Positions 9,787 to 20,178 of a DNA stretch of 34,044 nucleotides are shown here, in pieces; the stretch's first letter is position 1, and each line of letters starts with the position of its first letter. Made by a program: the position numbers and the translations under genes. Below the pieces are notes generated by a model. It ran no database searches. It saw only the letters and a program-made list of their open reading frames with translations, and was not told the DNA's origin. The stretch is taken from assembly GCA_947174375.1 (NCBI GenBank), contig CAMWIS010000002.1, positions 1 through 34,044 of the forward strand, read 5' to 3'. This DNA comes from an uncultured Bacteroidales bacterium (GTDB lineage: Bacteria > Bacteroidota > Bacteroidia > Bacteroidales > P3).

Positions 9787-10416
9787 ATGTCCGGATTAAT
9801 AGGAAAGAAAATCGGAATGACTAGCATTTGGGATGCCTCCGGTAAGAACATACCGTGCACTGTAATCGAAGCTGGTCCTTGTGTGGTAACGCAAGTAAAA
9901 ACAATAGAGAAGGACGGATACGAAGCCATTCAGCTGTCCTTTGGCGAACGCAAAGAAAAACATACGCCGAAAGCCCTCATGGGTCATTTCGCCAAGGCGA
10001 ACACGACGCCCAAACTCATCAGCATGGAGTTCTCCCGCTTTGAGGAAGGCAGCCGCAAGTCGTACGGTGAAGTGTTGAGCGTAGACGTTTTCGAAGAAGG
10101 CGAATTCATCGACGTAGCCGGTTACACCAAAGGTAAAGGCTTCCAGGGTGTCGTTGGACGGCACGGATTCGGTGGCGTAGGTCAATCTACTCACGGTCAA
10201 CATAACAGACTTAGAGCCCCCGGTTCGGTCGGTGCCTCTTCCTATCCTTCCCGCTTGTTCAAGGGCTTGCGCATGGCCGGTCAGAAAGGTCACGAGAGAA
10301 GAAAGAGCATCAACCTTCAGATCGTAAAGATCGTTCCCGAAAAGAATTTAATTTTAGTTAAAGGATCGGTACCCGGTCCGAAAGGTTCATTTTTAAAACT
10401 CGAGAGATGGAGCTAA
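9787..10416 (+). CDS. rplC: 50S ribosomal protein L3
   Basis: 209 aa, [16 protein letters not shown]...[15 protein letters not shown]...[18 protein letters not shown]. Confidence 0.99.
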   Translation: MSGLIGKKIGMTSIWDASGKNIPCTVIEAGPCVVTQVKTIEKDGYEAIQLSFGERKEKHTPKALMGHFAKANTTPKLISMEFSRFEEGSRKSYGEVLSVDVFEEGEFIDVAGYTKGKGFQGVVGRHGFGGVGQSTHGQHNRLRAPGSVGASSYPSRLFKGLRMAGQKGHERRKSINLQIVKIVPEKNLILVKGSVPGPKGSFLKLERWS

Positions 10417-11042
10417 CAGTATATAACATCAAAGGAGAAGAGACCGGCAAGAAGGTTGTCTTGAGCGATCTCATAGCCAAGGCCGAGCCGAACGATCACG
10501 CCATTTACTTGGATGTGAAGCAGTATATGGCCAACCAACGCCAGGGCACGCACAAAAGCAAGGAAAGATCGGAAGTATCCGGCAGTACGCGCAAGCTGGG
10601 TCGCCAAAAAGGCGGCGGCGGTGCCCGTCGCGGTGACATCAACTCGCCGTTGTTGGTAGGCGGTGGCCGTGTATTCGGTCCGCGTCCGCGCGACTACAGT
10701 TTCAAGTTGAACAAGAAACTGAAACGTTTGGCCCGTATTTCGGCTTTGGCGTACAAGTTGCAGAACGACGGCATCAAGGTGGTGGACGACCTCCAGTTGG
10801 CCTCCCACAAGACCAAAGGCATGGTGGAAGTGATGAAAAATCTTCAGCTTTCTGAAAAAAAATCGCTTATAGTGCTTTTGGAATCAAATAATTTCGTATC
10901 TTTGTCGTCCCGAAATTTGCCGCTCATCAAGATTGTAAATGTTTCAAACTTAAACACTTACGACATTATGAATGCGCAAAATTTGTTGTTTGTAGAGGCT
11001 TCGGCCCGCAAACTGGACGAAATGTACGGCCAGGAAGCTTAG
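10407..11042 (+). CDS. rplD: 50S ribosomal protein L4
   Basis: 211 aa; [46 protein letters not shown]. Overlaps rplC by 10 nt. Confidence 0.98.
   Translation: MELTVYNIKGEETGKKVVLSDLIAKAEPNDHAIYLDVKQYMANQRQGTHKSKERSEVSGSTRKLGRQKGGGGARRGDINSPLLVGGGRVFGPRPRDYSFKLNKKLKRLARISALAYKLQNDGIKVVDDLQLASHKTKGMVEVMKNLQLSEKKSLIVLLESNNFVSLSSRNLPLIKIVNVSNLNTYDIMNAQNLLFVEASARKLDEMYGQEA
10877..10904 (+). promoter_or_regulatory. Candidate internal promoter inside rplD
   Basis: Exact -7 TATCTTTG (10897-10904) with TTTG at 10877-10880. The 16-bp spacer is shorter than the 19-21 consensus. Lies in an AT-rich segment. Confidence 0.3.
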
Positions 11043-11067
11043 TCAGAAACCGCTTAAAACGAGAAAA

Positions 11068-11358
11068 ATGAGCATAATAATTAAACCCCTCGTCACTGAG
11101 AAGATGACGAAAATCGGTGAGAAGTTAAACCGGGTAGGCTTTCTCGTAGAAAAAACGGCTAACAAAATCGAGATTAGAAACGCCGTCGAGAGCATGTATA
11201 ATGTAAAGGTAACGGAAGTGAACACGATGCGTTACGACGGCAAAGCGAAATCCCGCTACACCAAAGCCGGTTTTATACAAGGCCGCACCAATGCCACGAA
11301 AAAGGCCATCGTTACGTTGGCCGAAGGCGATACGATTGATTTTTATAGCAATATTTAA
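11068..11358 (+). CDS. rplW: 50S ribosomal protein L23
   Basis: 96 aa, [48 protein letters not shown]. Confidence 0.98.
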   Translation: MSIIIKPLVTEKMTKIGEKLNRVGFLVEKTANKIEIRNAVESMYNVKVTEVNTMRYDGKAKSRYTKAGFIQGRTNATKKAIVTLAEGDTIDFYSNI

Positions 11359-11366
11359 GAAGAGAA

Positions 11367-12191
11367 ATGGCTTTAAAGAAATTCAAACCCACAACGCCAG
11401 GTCAGCGTTTCCGCAGCATCAGCACGTTTGAGGAAATCACGACCTCCACGCCGGAGAAGAGTCTGTTGGCGCCCGTCCGCAAAAGCGGTGGCCGCAACAA
11501 CCAGGGCAAAATGACCATGCGCTATATCGGTGGTGGACACAAGAGACAATATCGTATTATCGATTTCAAACGGGAGAAAGAAAATATTCCCGCCGTGGTT
11601 AAAACCATAGAGTACGACCCCAATCGTACGGCCCGTATCGCCCTGTTGGTGTATGCCGACGGGGAAAAGCGCTATATGTTGGCCCCTCAGGGTTTGCAGG
11701 TAGGCCAGCAGGTGCTGTCGGGCAAAGGTATCGCCCCCGAATTGGGCAATACGCTTTATCTGAGCGAGATTCCTTTCGGTACGTTGATTTACAACATTGA
11801 ACTGCGTCCCGGTCAGGGTGCCAAGATGGCCCGTAGCGCCGGTGCTTACGCCCAGTTGATGTCGCGTGAAGACAAATACGCCATCATCAAACTGCCTTCC
11901 GGCGAAACGCGCAAGATCCTTCAGGCTTGCAAGGCGACGGTGGGTGTGGCTTCCAACACGGACCACAGCCTCGAATCCTCCGGTAAAGCCGGTCGCAGCC
12001 GTTGGTTGGGCCGCCGTCCGCGCAACCGTGGTGTTGTCATGAACCCTGTCGATCACCCGATGGGTGGTGGTGAAGGTCGTGCCTCCGGTGGTCACCCGCG
12101 CAGCCGCAAGGGTATGCCGGCCAAGGGCTACAAGACGCGTCGTCCGAAGAACCGTTCCAACCAGTTCATCATAGAAAGAAGGAAGAAATAA
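11367..12191 (+). CDS. rplB: 50S ribosomal protein L2
   Basis: 274 aa; [54 protein letters not shown]. Confidence 0.99.
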   Translation: MALKKFKPTTPGQRFRSISTFEEITTSTPEKSLLAPVRKSGGRNNQGKMTMRYIGGGHKRQYRIIDFKREKENIPAVVKTIEYDPNRTARIALLVYADGEKRYMLAPQGLQVGQQVLSGKGIAPELGNTLYLSEIPFGTLIYNIELRPGQGAKMARSAGAYAQLMSREDKYAIIKLPSGETRKILQACKATVGVASNTDHSLESSGKAGRSRWLGRRPRNRGVVMNPVDHPMGGGEGRASGGHPRSRKGMPAKGYKTRRPKNRSNQFIIERRKK

Positions 12192-12209
12192 CGCTTAAAA
12201 ATCAAAGTT

Positions 12210-12488
12210 ATGAGCCGCTCAATTAAAAAAGGTCCATATATCCACTATAAGTTAGAAAAGAAAGTTCTGGCCGCTGCTGAAAGCAAGAAGAAGGTTACGA
12301 TCAAGACTTGGTCCAGAGCCTCTATGATCTCTCCTGATTTTGTAGGACAGACCATCGCCGTGCACAATGGCAACAAATTCATCCCGGTTTACGTGACCGA
12401 AAACATGGTAGGCCACAAACTGGGCGAATTCGCCCCCACCCGTATTTTCCGCGGGCACGCCGGTAACAAGGACAAAGGAAAAAAGTAA
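12210..12488 (+). CDS. rpsS: 30S ribosomal protein S19
   Basis: 92 aa, [19 protein letters not shown]...[52 protein letters not shown]. Confidence 0.99.
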   Translation: MSRSIKKGPYIHYKLEKKVLAAAESKKKVTIKTWSRASMISPDFVGQTIAVHNGNKFIPVYVTENMVGHKLGEFAPTRIFRGHAGNKDKGKK

Positions 12489-12512
12489 TCATCCTAAGAA
12501 AAAGAAAGAACA

Positions 12513-12956
12513 ATGGGATCGAGAAAACGCATTCGCGCAGAACAGTTGAAAGAGCAGAAAAAGACGCTCTATATGGCGAAGTTGAACAACAACCCCACTT
12601 CGCCGCGTAAGACGAGATATACCGCCGATTTGATTCGGGGACTGGATGTTGACAAAGCGTTGGCCATCTTGCAATACAGCCACCGTGAAGCGGCGCCGAA
12701 ACTGCACAAGCTCCTGCGTTCGGCCATCGCCAACTGGCAGAACAAGAACGAAGGCCTCCGCATGGAAGACGCCAAACTGTATGTCAAGGAAATCTTCGTT
12801 GACGGCGGCGTACAGCTCAAACGTCTTCGTCCGGCGCCCCAAGGCAGAGGTTACCGCATCAGAAAGCGTTCCAACCACGTGACGCTCATCCTGGGTAGCC
12901 GTGTGGCCCAGCCCGAACAAGTAAAGGAAGTTGAATCAGAATCTGAAAACAAGTAG
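12513..12956 (+). CDS. rplV: 50S ribosomal protein L22
   Basis: 147 aa; [29 protein letters not shown]...[26 protein letters not shown]. Confidence 0.98.
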   Translation: MGSRKRIRAEQLKEQKKTLYMAKLNNNPTSPRKTRYTADLIRGLDVDKALAILQYSHREAAPKLHKLLRSAIANWQNKNEGLRMEDAKLYVKEIFVDGGVQLKRLRPAPQGRGYRIRKRSNHVTLILGSRVAQPEQVKEVESESENK

Positions 12957-12959
12957 ATA

Positions 12960-13694
12960 ATGGGACAGAAGACAAACCCTATAGGCAATAGATTGGGAAT
13001 CGTTAGAGGTTGGGATTCCAATTGGTTCGGCGGTCGTAAATTCGAAGCCAAACTCGTAGAAGACGATAAAATCCGCAAATACCTCAACGCGCGTTTGATC
13101 AAGGCCGGTATTTCCAAGATCCAGATCGAGCGCACGCTGAAATTGGTGACCATTACTATCTTCACGGCGAAACCCGGTGTCATCATCGGCAAGGCCGGTC
13201 AGGAAGTGGACAAACTGAAGGAAGAGTTGAAGAAACTCACCCAGAAGGAAATCCAAATCAACATTTCGGAAGTGAAACGTCCGGAGTTGGATGCCGTTAT
13301 CGTGGCTTCCTCGATCGCGCGCCAGCTGGAAGGCCGCGTTTCCTACCGCAAGGCCATCAAGATGGCGATTACCTCGGCCATGAGAATGGGTGCCGAAGGT
13401 ATCAAGATTCAGATTTCCGGCCGTTTGGGCGGTGCCGAAATGGCGCGTACCGAACACTTCAAGGAAGGCCGCACGCCGCTCCACACGCTCCGCGCCGACA
13501 TCGACTACGCGTTGAACGAAGCGCACACGACCTATGGCCGTTTGGGCATCAAGGTTTGGATTTGCCGCGGCATCATCTACGGCAAGCGCGACTTGACGAG
13601 CAACTTCGGTGCAGCCGCTTCCAACGGTAAGGAATTCGGCGGCCGCAACAATGCGTCCAACCGTCCGATGGGTGGCAGAAGAAAAAAACAATAA
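12960..13694 (+). CDS. rpsC: 30S ribosomal protein S3
   Basis: 244 aa, [25 protein letters not shown]...[21 protein letters not shown] (KH domain). Confidence 0.99.
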   Translation: MGQKTNPIGNRLGIVRGWDSNWFGGRKFEAKLVEDDKIRKYLNARLIKAGISKIQIERTLKLVTITIFTAKPGVIIGKAGQEVDKLKEELKKLTQKEIQINISEVKRPELDAVIVASSIARQLEGRVSYRKAIKMAITSAMRMGAEGIKIQISGRLGGAEMARTEHFKEGRTPLHTLRADIDYALNEAHTTYGRLGIKVWICRGIIYGKRDLTSNFGAAASNGKEFGGRNNASNRPMGGRRKKQ

Positions 13695-13734
13695 GAGCGT
13701 AAGCGTTAGTTCAACATTTTAATACGATACAGAA

Positions 13735-14157
13735 ATGTTACAACCAAAGAAAACCAAGTTCAGGAAACAGCAGAAAGGCAAAATCAAAGGCAACACCAAG
13801 CGGGGTGCCGAAATCGCTTTCGGTTCTTTCGCGCTGAAGGCGTTGGAGCCGGCGCTGTTGACCGGACGTCAGATAGAAGCCGCCCGTCAGGCCATGACCC
13901 GTTATATGAAACGTGAAGGTCAGTTGTGGATCCGCATTTTCCCCGATAAGCCTATCACCAAAAAGCCGAACGAAGTACGTATGGGTAAGGGTAAAGGTGC
14001 GCCGGAATACTTCGTGGCGCGTATCGCTCCCGGCCGTATCCTGTTCGAAGCCGACGGCGTTTCGGAAGAAATCGCGAAGGAAGCCTTGCGGTTGGCGGCT
14101 CAGAAACTGCCTATCGCGGTGAAATTTATCGTTAGAAGAGATTACGTACCCGAATAA
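13735..14157 (+). CDS. rplP: 50S ribosomal protein L16
   Basis: 140 aa, [24 protein letters not shown]...[40 protein letters not shown]. Confidence 0.99.
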   Translation: MLQPKKTKFRKQQKGKIKGNTKRGAEIAFGSFALKALEPALLTGRQIEAARQAMTRYMKREGQLWIRIFPDKPITKKPNEVRMGKGKGAPEYFVARIAPGRILFEADGVSEEIAKEALRLAAQKLPIAVKFIVRRDYVPE

Positions 14158-14170
14158 CAAGCGTTTAGCC

Positions 14171-14368
14171 ATGAAGACAGAATTAGTAGTAAAAGAATTG
14201 TCTACGCCCGAGCTCAAGGATCGCTTGGATGTGGAAAAAGCGGAACTGAACAGAATGAAATTGAATCATGCTATTTCGCCTGTTGAGAATCCCAACTTGA
14301 TAAAGAAACATAAAAGAACCATTGCCCGCATTCTCACCGAACTGCGTCGTAGGGAAATGGCTGTATAA
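14171..14368 (+). CDS. rpmC: 50S ribosomal protein L29
   Basis: 65 aa, MKTELVVKELSTPELKDRLDVEKAELNRMKLNHAISPVENPNLIKKHKRTIARILTELRRREMAV. Confidence 0.97.
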   Translation: MKTELVVKELSTPELKDRLDVEKAELNRMKLNHAISPVENPNLIKKHKRTIARILTELRRREMAV

Positions 14369-14387
14369 CGCTTAAGAAACCGACAAG

Positions 14388-14642
14388 ATGGAAAGAAACT
14401 TAAGAAAAGAGAGAATAGGTGTTGTGGTAAGCAACAAAATGCAGAAAACCATTACCGTTTTGGTTGAACGCAAGACCAAGCACCCTATCTATGGTAAATT
14501 CGTAAAGAAATCTACCAAGTTTACGGCTCACGACGAAAAGAACGAGTGCAATGAAGGCGATACCGTTCGCATCATGGAAACCCGGCCGTTGAGCAAGAAC
14601 AAATGTTGGAGATTAGTTGAAATCATTGAAAGAGCTAAATAA
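14388..14642 (+). CDS. rpsQ: 30S ribosomal protein S17
   Basis: 84 aa, [84 protein letters not shown]. Confidence 0.98.
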   Translation: MERNLRKERIGVVVSNKMQKTITVLVERKTKHPIYGKFVKKSTKFTAHDEKNECNEGDTVRIMETRPLSKNKCWRLVEIIERAK

Positions 14643-14644
14643 TT

Positions 14645-15013
14645 ATGATACAGCAAGAAACAAGGCTTAGTGTTGCCGACAACAGCGGTGCCAAATCCGT
14701 GCTCTGCATTCGTGTACTCGGCGGCACCAAAAGAAGATACGCCAGCGTGGGCGATAAGATTATCGTTTCCATTAAAGACGCCCTTCCTTCCGGTAACGTC
14801 AAGAAAGGTACCGTGTCCAAGGCTGTGGTCGTGAGAACGACGAAAGAAGTTCGTCGCGCGGATGGCTCTTACATCCGGTTCGACGATAACGCCGTCGTTC
14901 TGCTCACCGCCAACGAGGAAATGCGTGGCACCCGTATCTTCGGACCCGTAGCCCGCGAATTGAGAGAAAAACAATTTATGAAGATTGTTTCACTGGCACC
15001 TGAAGTGCTTTAA
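14645..15013 (+). CDS. rplN: 50S ribosomal protein L14
   Basis: 122 aa, [48 protein letters not shown]. Confidence 0.99.
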   Translation: MIQQETRLSVADNSGAKSVLCIRVLGGTKRRYASVGDKIIVSIKDALPSGNVKKGTVSKAVVVRTTKEVRRADGSYIRFDDNAVVLLTANEEMRGTRIFGPVARELREKQFMKIVSLAPEVL

Positions 15014-15025
15014 AATTTTATACGC

Positions 15026-15343
15026 ATGAAATTACACATCAAAAAAGGAGACACGGTAAAGGTGTTGGCCGGTGACGATAAGGGCAAGCAAGGTAAGGTC
15101 CTGCTCGTGGACACCGAAAAACAACGCGCCACCGTCGAGGGGGTGAACTTTGTTTCCAAGCACACGAAGCCCAATGCCAAGAATCCGCAAGGCGGCATCA
15201 TCAAGAAAGAGGCGCCGTTGCATATTTCCAACCTCATGGTCGTGGACAGCAAGGGTACGGCTTCGAGAATCGGGCGGAAATTGGATGAAAAGACACAAAA
15301 ATCAGTTCGTTACTCTAAAAAATCAGGGGAGGTAATTAAATAA
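15026..15343 (+). CDS. rplX: 50S ribosomal protein L24
   Basis: 105 aa, [50 protein letters not shown] (KOW). Confidence 0.98.
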   Translation: MKLHIKKGDTVKVLAGDDKGKQGKVLLVDTEKQRATVEGVNFVSKHTKPNAKNPQGGIIKKEAPLHISNLMVVDSKGTASRIGRKLDEKTQKSVRYSKKSGEVIK

Positions 15344-15897
15344 TGAATTATTCGCCTAGACTTAAAGAAAAGTATCAGAAAGAGATCATACCGGCTTTGA
15401 CGAAGGAATTCCAGTACAAGTCGGTTATGCAAGTACCCCGCCTGACGAAGATTTGTCTGAACCAGGGCTTGGGTGTGGCTATCGCCGACAAGAAGCTCAT
15501 CGACCTCGGCATCGAGGAGATGACGGCCATCAGCGGCCAGCGTGCCGTAGCCACGAAGTCGAAAAAGGATATTTCGAACTTCAAGGTACGTAAAGGTATG
15601 CCGATTGGCGTTCGCGTCACGTTGCGCGGCGACAAGATGTATGAATTCCTGGATCGTTTGATTTCCGTCGCCATTCCCCGTATCCGCGACTTCCGCGGTA
15701 TCTCCGACAAGGGTCTGGACGGTAAGGGTAACTTCTCCTTCGGTATCACCGAACAGATTATCTTCCCGGAAATCAACATCGACAAAGTAAGTAAGATTTG
15801 TGGTATGGACATCACGTTCGTCACGACGGCCAATTCCGACAAGGAAGCTTACGCGCTCCTGAAAGAATTCGGTATGCCCTTCCAAAAACACAACTAA
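15343..15897 (+). CDS. rplE: 50S ribosomal protein L5
   Basis: 184 aa; [44 protein letters not shown]. Start overlaps the rplX stop (TAATG). Confidence 0.98.
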   Translation: MNYSPRLKEKYQKEIIPALTKEFQYKSVMQVPRLTKICLNQGLGVAIADKKLIDLGIEEMTAISGQRAVATKSKKDISNFKVRKGMPIGVRVTLRGDKMYEFLDRLISVAIPRIRDFRGISDKGLDGKGNFSFGITEQIIFPEINIDKVSKICGMDITFVTTANSDKEAYALLKEFGMPFQKHN

Positions 15898-15912
15898 TAA
15901 GAGGACGCAATT

Positions 15913-16182
15913 ATGGCAAAAGAATCAATGAAGGCCCGCGAGTTGAAAAGACAACAACTTGTGGCGAAATATGCTCAGAAGCGCGCTGAATTAAAGAAAG
16001 CCGGAGACTACGAAGCGCTCCAGAGAATCCCGAAGAACGCTTCTCCCGTACGTCTGCACAACCGTTGCAAACTGACCGGACGTCCCAAAGGCTATATGCG
16101 TACTTTCGGTATTTCCCGTATCAACTTCCGGGAAATGGCCCTGCAAGGCTTGATTCCGGGCGTAAAGAAAGCCAGTTGGTAA
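15913..16182 (+). CDS. rpsN: 30S ribosomal protein S14 (long, zinc-free type)
   Basis: 89 aa; [89 protein letters not shown]. Confidence 0.98.
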   Translation: MAKESMKARELKRQQLVAKYAQKRAELKKAGDYEALQRIPKNASPVRLHNRCKLTGRPKGYMRTFGISRINFREMALQGLIPGVKKASW

Positions 16183-16215
16183 GCTATTCGTTAAATCTAA
16201 AAAAGAGAAAAGAAA

Positions 16216-16611
16216 ATGGTTACAGATCCTATTGCAGATTTTCTAACACGGATTAGAAATGCCAATATGGCCAAGCATAAACTGTTGGAAGTTCCCTCCT
16301 CCAAGATGAAACTGGAGATTGCCCGCATTCTGTTCGAAAAGGGCTATATCGCCAACTTCAAACTGGAAGAAGGTGAAAAGCCGACGTTGAAAATCGCTTT
16401 GAAGTATCACCCCGCCACGAAACTGCCGGCCATCCACTCGATTGTCCGCGTGAGCAAGCCGGGTCTGCGTAAGTACGCCGACACCGAAAACCTGCCCCGC
16501 GTCATGAACGGCCTGGGCATCGCCATCCTCTCCACTTCCAAAGGCCTGATGACCGACAAGGAAGCGCGCAAGGAAAACGTAGGCGGTGAAGTTATTTGTT
16601 ACATCAGCTAA
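16216..16611 (+). CDS. rpsH: 30S ribosomal protein S8
   Basis: 131 aa, [45 protein letters not shown]. Confidence 0.99.
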   Translation: MVTDPIADFLTRIRNANMAKHKLLEVPSSKMKLEIARILFEKGYIANFKLEEGEKPTLKIALKYHPATKLPAIHSIVRVSKPGLRKYADTENLPRVMNGLGIAILSTSKGLMTDKEARKENVGGEVICYIS

Positions 16612-16624
16612 ATAAGATAAAACC

Positions 16625-17188
16625 ATGTCAAGAATTGGTAAAGCTCCCATCAATATTCCGAACGGCGTAACGGTCAGCGTAGCCGCGAACAACCTCGTGA
16701 CGGTGAAGGGCCCCAAGGGCGAACTCTCCCGTCTCGTGGATCCGGACATTACGGTTCAGGTCGATACCGAAGCCAAACAGGTGCACGTTCAGCGTCCCAC
16801 CGACCAGAAGCGTCACCGTTCGCTCCACGGCCTTTACAGAGCCTTGTTGAACAACATGGTCGTAGGCGTTTCCGAAGGTTACAAGGTAACGATGGAAATC
16901 GTCGGTGTTGGTTACAGAGCCACGGTCAACGGACAGCTGCTCGACCTGGCCCTGGGTTTCTCGCACAACCTCTTCTTAGAGTTGCCGAAGGAAATCAAAG
17001 CCTCCGCTACGGCCGAAAAAGGTAAGAACCCCACGCTGACGCTCGAATCCCACGACAAGGAACTGCTGGGTATGGTCTGCGCCAAGATCCGTTCCTACCG
17101 TAAGCCCGAACCCTACAAAGGCAAAGGTATCAAGTTCGAAGGTGAAGTACTGCGCAGAAAAGCCGGTAAGTCGGCCAGCAGCAAATAG
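16625..17188 (+). CDS. rplF: 50S ribosomal protein L6
   Basis: 187 aa, MSRIGKAPINIPNGVTVSVAANNLVTVKGPKGELSR...PEPYKGKGIKFEGEVLRRKAGKSASSK. Confidence 0.99.
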   Translation: MSRIGKAPINIPNGVTVSVAANNLVTVKGPKGELSRLVDPDITVQVDTEAKQVHVQRPTDQKRHRSLHGLYRALLNNMVVGVSEGYKVTMEIVGVGYRATVNGQLLDLALGFSHNLFLELPKEIKASATAEKGKNPTLTLESHDKELLGMVCAKIRSYRKPEPYKGKGIKFEGEVLRRKAGKSASSK

Positions 17189-17215
17189 TAGTGAATTTAT
17201 AAACAGATTAGCAAG

Positions 17216-17569
17216 ATGGCTATTACGAAAACATATAGAAGAGCACGCATCAAGATGCGTATTCGCAAAAAAGTATATGGCAGACAGGACATGCCGCGTT
17301 TGAGCGTATATCGTAGCAACAAGGATATCTACGCTCAGATCATCAACGATGCCGAAGGTAAGACTTTGGTCGCCGCGTCTTCGAGAGAGAAGGAATTCAG
17401 CGCCACCGGCAGCAAGAGCGAGAAGGCTCAGGCCGTCGGCAAGCTGCTGGCCGAAAGGGCGCAAGCCGCCGGTATCAGCCGGGTTGTGTTCGACAGAAAC
17501 GGTTATTTGTATCACGGACGTGTAAAATCTTTGGCCGATGCCGCCAGAGAAGCGGGTCTTAAATTCTAA
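17216..17569 (+). CDS. rplR: 50S ribosomal protein L18
   Basis: 117 aa, ...[29 protein letters not shown]...[28 protein letters not shown]. Confidence 0.98.
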   Translation: MAITKTYRRARIKMRIRKKVYGRQDMPRLSVYRSNKDIYAQIINDAEGKTLVAASSREKEFSATGSKSEKAQAVGKLLAERAQAAGISRVVFDRNGYLYHGRVKSLADAAREAGLKF

Positions 17570-17573
17570 GGAG
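17568..17573 (+). promoter_or_regulatory. Shine-Dalgarno-like sequence AAGGAG before rpsE
   Basis: AAGGAG overlapping the rplR stop (TAAGGAG), 7 nt before the rpsE ATG at 17581. Confidence 0.6.
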
Positions 17574-17580
17574 AACAACC

Positions 17581-18099
17581 ATGACAGACGCAAACGTAAA
17601 AAGAGTAAAATCGAGCGAAATCGAGTTTCAAGATAGATTGGTAAGCATCCAGCGCGTTACGAAAGTAACGAAGGGCGGTCGTACTTTCAGCTTCTCCGCC
17701 ATCGTGGTGGTAGGTAACGGCAATGGCGTTATCGGCTACGGCTTGGGTAAGGCGAAGGAAGTTCAGGCGGCCATCCAAAAAGGTGTGGACGATGCCAAGA
17801 AGAACCTGATTAAAGTGCCCGTTCTGAAAGGTACGTTGCCGCACGAACAGTACGGCAAGTACAGCGGCGCCAAAGTTTTCCTCAAACCGGCCTCCCCCGG
17901 TACCGGTGTTATCGCCGGTGGTGCCATGCGTGCCGTATTGGAAAGCGTCGGCGTAAAAGACGTATTGGCCAAATCCAAAGGCTCCTCCAACCCGCACTCC
18001 GTGGTTAAGGCGACGATCGACGCGCTGATGCAGATGCGGGATCCCTACACGGTAGCTCAGTTGAGAGGTATTGAATTGGATAAAGTGTTTAACGGCTAA
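17581..18099 (+). CDS. rpsE: 30S ribosomal protein S5
   Basis: 172 aa; [46 protein letters not shown]. Confidence 0.99.
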   Translation: MTDANVKRVKSSEIEFQDRLVSIQRVTKVTKGGRTFSFSAIVVVGNGNGVIGYGLGKAKEVQAAIQKGVDDAKKNLIKVPVLKGTLPHEQYGKYSGAKVFLKPASPGTGVIAGGAMRAVLESVGVKDVLAKSKGSSNPHSVVKATIDALMQMRDPYTVAQLRGIELDKVFNG

Positions 18100-18125
18100 T
18101 CGGGCCACAAAGAGAAGTAAAGACA

Positions 18126-18305
18126 ATGAAAAAGGTTAAGTTAACGCAAATCAAGAGCGGTATCGACCGGCCCCTCCGTCAGAAAAGAACGTTGGAAGCC
18201 TTGAAACTGGGTCGCATAGGCAAGACGGCCGTTGTGGAATGCACGCCGCAGATTGAAGGCATGATTGCCAAGATCAGTCACTTGGTAAGCATTGAAGAAG
18301 CTTAA
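18126..18305 (+). CDS. rpmD: 50S ribosomal protein L30
   Basis: 59-aa ORF (below the ORF-track cutoff) read directly: MKKVKLTQIKSGIDRPLRQKRTLEALKLGRIGKTAVVECTPQIEGMIAKISHLVSIEEA*. Confidence 0.97.
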   Translation: MKKVKLTQIKSGIDRPLRQKRTLEALKLGRIGKTAVVECTPQIEGMIAKISHLVSIEEA

Positions 18306-18333
18306 TAACTAATCGAGAAAAACAACAAGAGAT

Positions 18334-18783
18334 ATGAACTTATCGAGTTTAGCACCTGCCAAGGGTTCCGTTAAGACAAACAAACGTTTGGGCCGCGGTT
18401 ACGGCTCCGGTCACGGTAAGACGGCCGGCAGAGGTCATAAAGGCGCTCAGTCCCGTTCCGGTTACAGCCGCAAGATCGGCTTCGAAGGCGGTCAGATGCC
18501 TCTTTATCGGCGTGTGCCCAAATTTGGCTTCAAGAATATCAACCGTGTGGAATACACGGCCGTAAACTTAGATACGTTGGAAAAACTGGCTGCCGAACAC
18601 CAGATCAAGCAGATTGACCCGACGGTTCTCGCCGCCCACGGCTTGGTAGGCAAAAAGGATCTGGTCAAGGTGTTGGGCCGCGGCGAACTCAAAAGCGCTT
18701 TGGAAGTGAAAGCCCACGCTTTCTCCGAAAAAGCCAAGGCCGCCGTTGAAGCCTGCGGAGGCACCATCACGACGATCGCTTAA
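18334..18783 (+). CDS. rplO: 50S ribosomal protein L15
   Basis: 149 aa, [66 protein letters not shown]. Confidence 0.99.
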   Translation: MNLSSLAPAKGSVKTNKRLGRGYGSGHGKTAGRGHKGAQSRSGYSRKIGFEGGQMPLYRRVPKFGFKNINRVEYTAVNLDTLEKLAAEHQIKQIDPTVLAAHGLVGKKDLVKVLGRGELKSALEVKAHAFSEKAKAAVEACGGTITTIA

Positions 18784-18803
18784 AGTTTACAAAGAACAAC
18801 GCC

Positions 18804-20165
18804 ATGAAAAGATTCATTGAAACGATAAAGAACATCTTCAAGATAGAGGAACTGCGCAAACGCATCCTCTACACCTTGGGGATTATCGTCATTTATCGTA
18901 TCGGCTCCTTCATCGTACTGCCGGGCATCGATCCGACGCAGTTGGCGAATTTGCAGAGCCAAACGAGTGACGGGTTGCTGGGCCTGTTGAACATGTTCTC
19001 CGGCGGCGCGTTCTCGAACGCCTCCGTATTCGCGCTGGGTATCATGCCGTACATCTCGGCCTCCATCATCATCCAGTTGTTCGGGATGGCTATCCCCTAC
19101 TTCCAGAAGTTGCAGAAGGAGGGCGAAAGCGGCCGGCGTAAGATGAATCAGATTACGCGCGTCCTGACGATCGCCGTTACGGCCTTGCAGGCGCCCGCCT
19201 ATCTGACGAACCTGACGACGCAGTTGCCCGCCGAAGCGTTCATTCCGTTCAACGGCGCCAACCCCGGTGTGTTCTTCTGGGTTTCGTCCTGCATCCTGCT
19301 GACGGCCGGCACGCTGTTCGTCATGTGGTTGGGCGAACGCATCACCGACAACGGTATCGGCAACGGTATCTCGCTCATCATCATGATCGGTATCATTGCC
19401 CGTCTGCCTTTCGCACTGTTCGGGGAATTCGTTTCCCGTCTCGAACAGCAGGGCGGCGGCTTGGTGGTCTTCCTGTTGGAGCTCGTCGTTTTGATCGTGG
19501 TTATCCTGTTGTGCATCCTGCTCGTTCAGGGCACGCGCAGAATCCCCGTTCAATACGCGAAACGCATTGTCGGCAACAAACAGTACGGCGGCGTACGCCA
19601 GTATCTGCCGTTGAAGGTCAATGCGGCCGGCGTTATGCCGATTATCTTCGCGCAGGCCATTATGTTCATCCCTGTCACGATTGCAGGCTTCGCCTCGCCC
19701 GAATCGGTCAACTCCGGCTTTTGGCGCGTGTTCATGGATTTCAACAGCTTCTGGTATAACTTCGTCTTCGCGCTCATGATCATCGTGTTTACGTATTTCT
19801 ATACGGCCATCACGATGAACTCGCAGCAGATTGCCGAAGACCTGAAGAAGAACGGCGGTTTCATCCCCGGCATCAAGCCCGGCAAACGGACGGCGGAATT
19901 CATCGATGACGTGATTTCGCACATCACGCTGCCCGGCTCCATCTTCCTCGCGATTGTGGCCATTTTGCCGGCCATCGTGCGGATGTTCGGCGTCAGCACG
20001 CAGTTCGCCCAATTCTACGGCGGTACCTCGCTGTTGATTTTGGTCGGCGTGGTGCTCGATACGTTACAGCAGATTGAAAGCCACCTTTTGATGCGTCACT
20101 ACGACGGTTTGACGAAGTCGGGCCGCATCAAGGGACGGATGGGCAGCGCTTACGGCGTGGCCTGA
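18804..20165 (+). CDS. secY: Preprotein translocase subunit SecY
   Basis: 453 aa multi-pass protein: MKRFIETIKNIFKIEELRKRILYTLGIIVIYRIGSFIVLPGID...FNPGGFIPGIKPGKRTAEFID-like region; located between rplO and map. Confidence 0.98.
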   Translation: MKRFIETIKNIFKIEELRKRILYTLGIIVIYRIGSFIVLPGIDPTQLANLQSQTSDGLLGLLNMFSGGAFSNASVFALGIMPYISASIIIQLFGMAIPYFQKLQKEGESGRRKMNQITRVLTIAVTALQAPAYLTNLTTQLPAEAFIPFNGANPGVFFWVSSCILLTAGTLFVMWLGERITDNGIGNGISLIIMIGIIARLPFALFGEFVSRLEQQGGGLVVFLLELVVLIVVILLCILLVQGTRRIPVQYAKRIVGNKQYGGVRQYLPLKVNAAGVMPIIFAQAIMFIPVTIAGFASPESVNSGFWRVFMDFNSFWYNFVFALMIIVFTYFYTAITMNSQQIAEDLKKNGGFIPGIKPGKRTAEFIDDVISHITLPGSIFLAIVAILPAIVRMFGVSTQFAQFYGGTSLLILVGVVLDTLQQIESHLLMRHYDGLTKSGRIKGRMGSAYGVA

Positions 20166-20178
20166 TAAAAGTCGTAAA

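Noticed and set aside
18780-20012. 410-aa minus-strand ORF over secY, rich in D/Q/N/H/R
   Set aside because: Antisense of hydrophobic transmembrane codons (NTN) gives a polar low-complexity product; not a gene.
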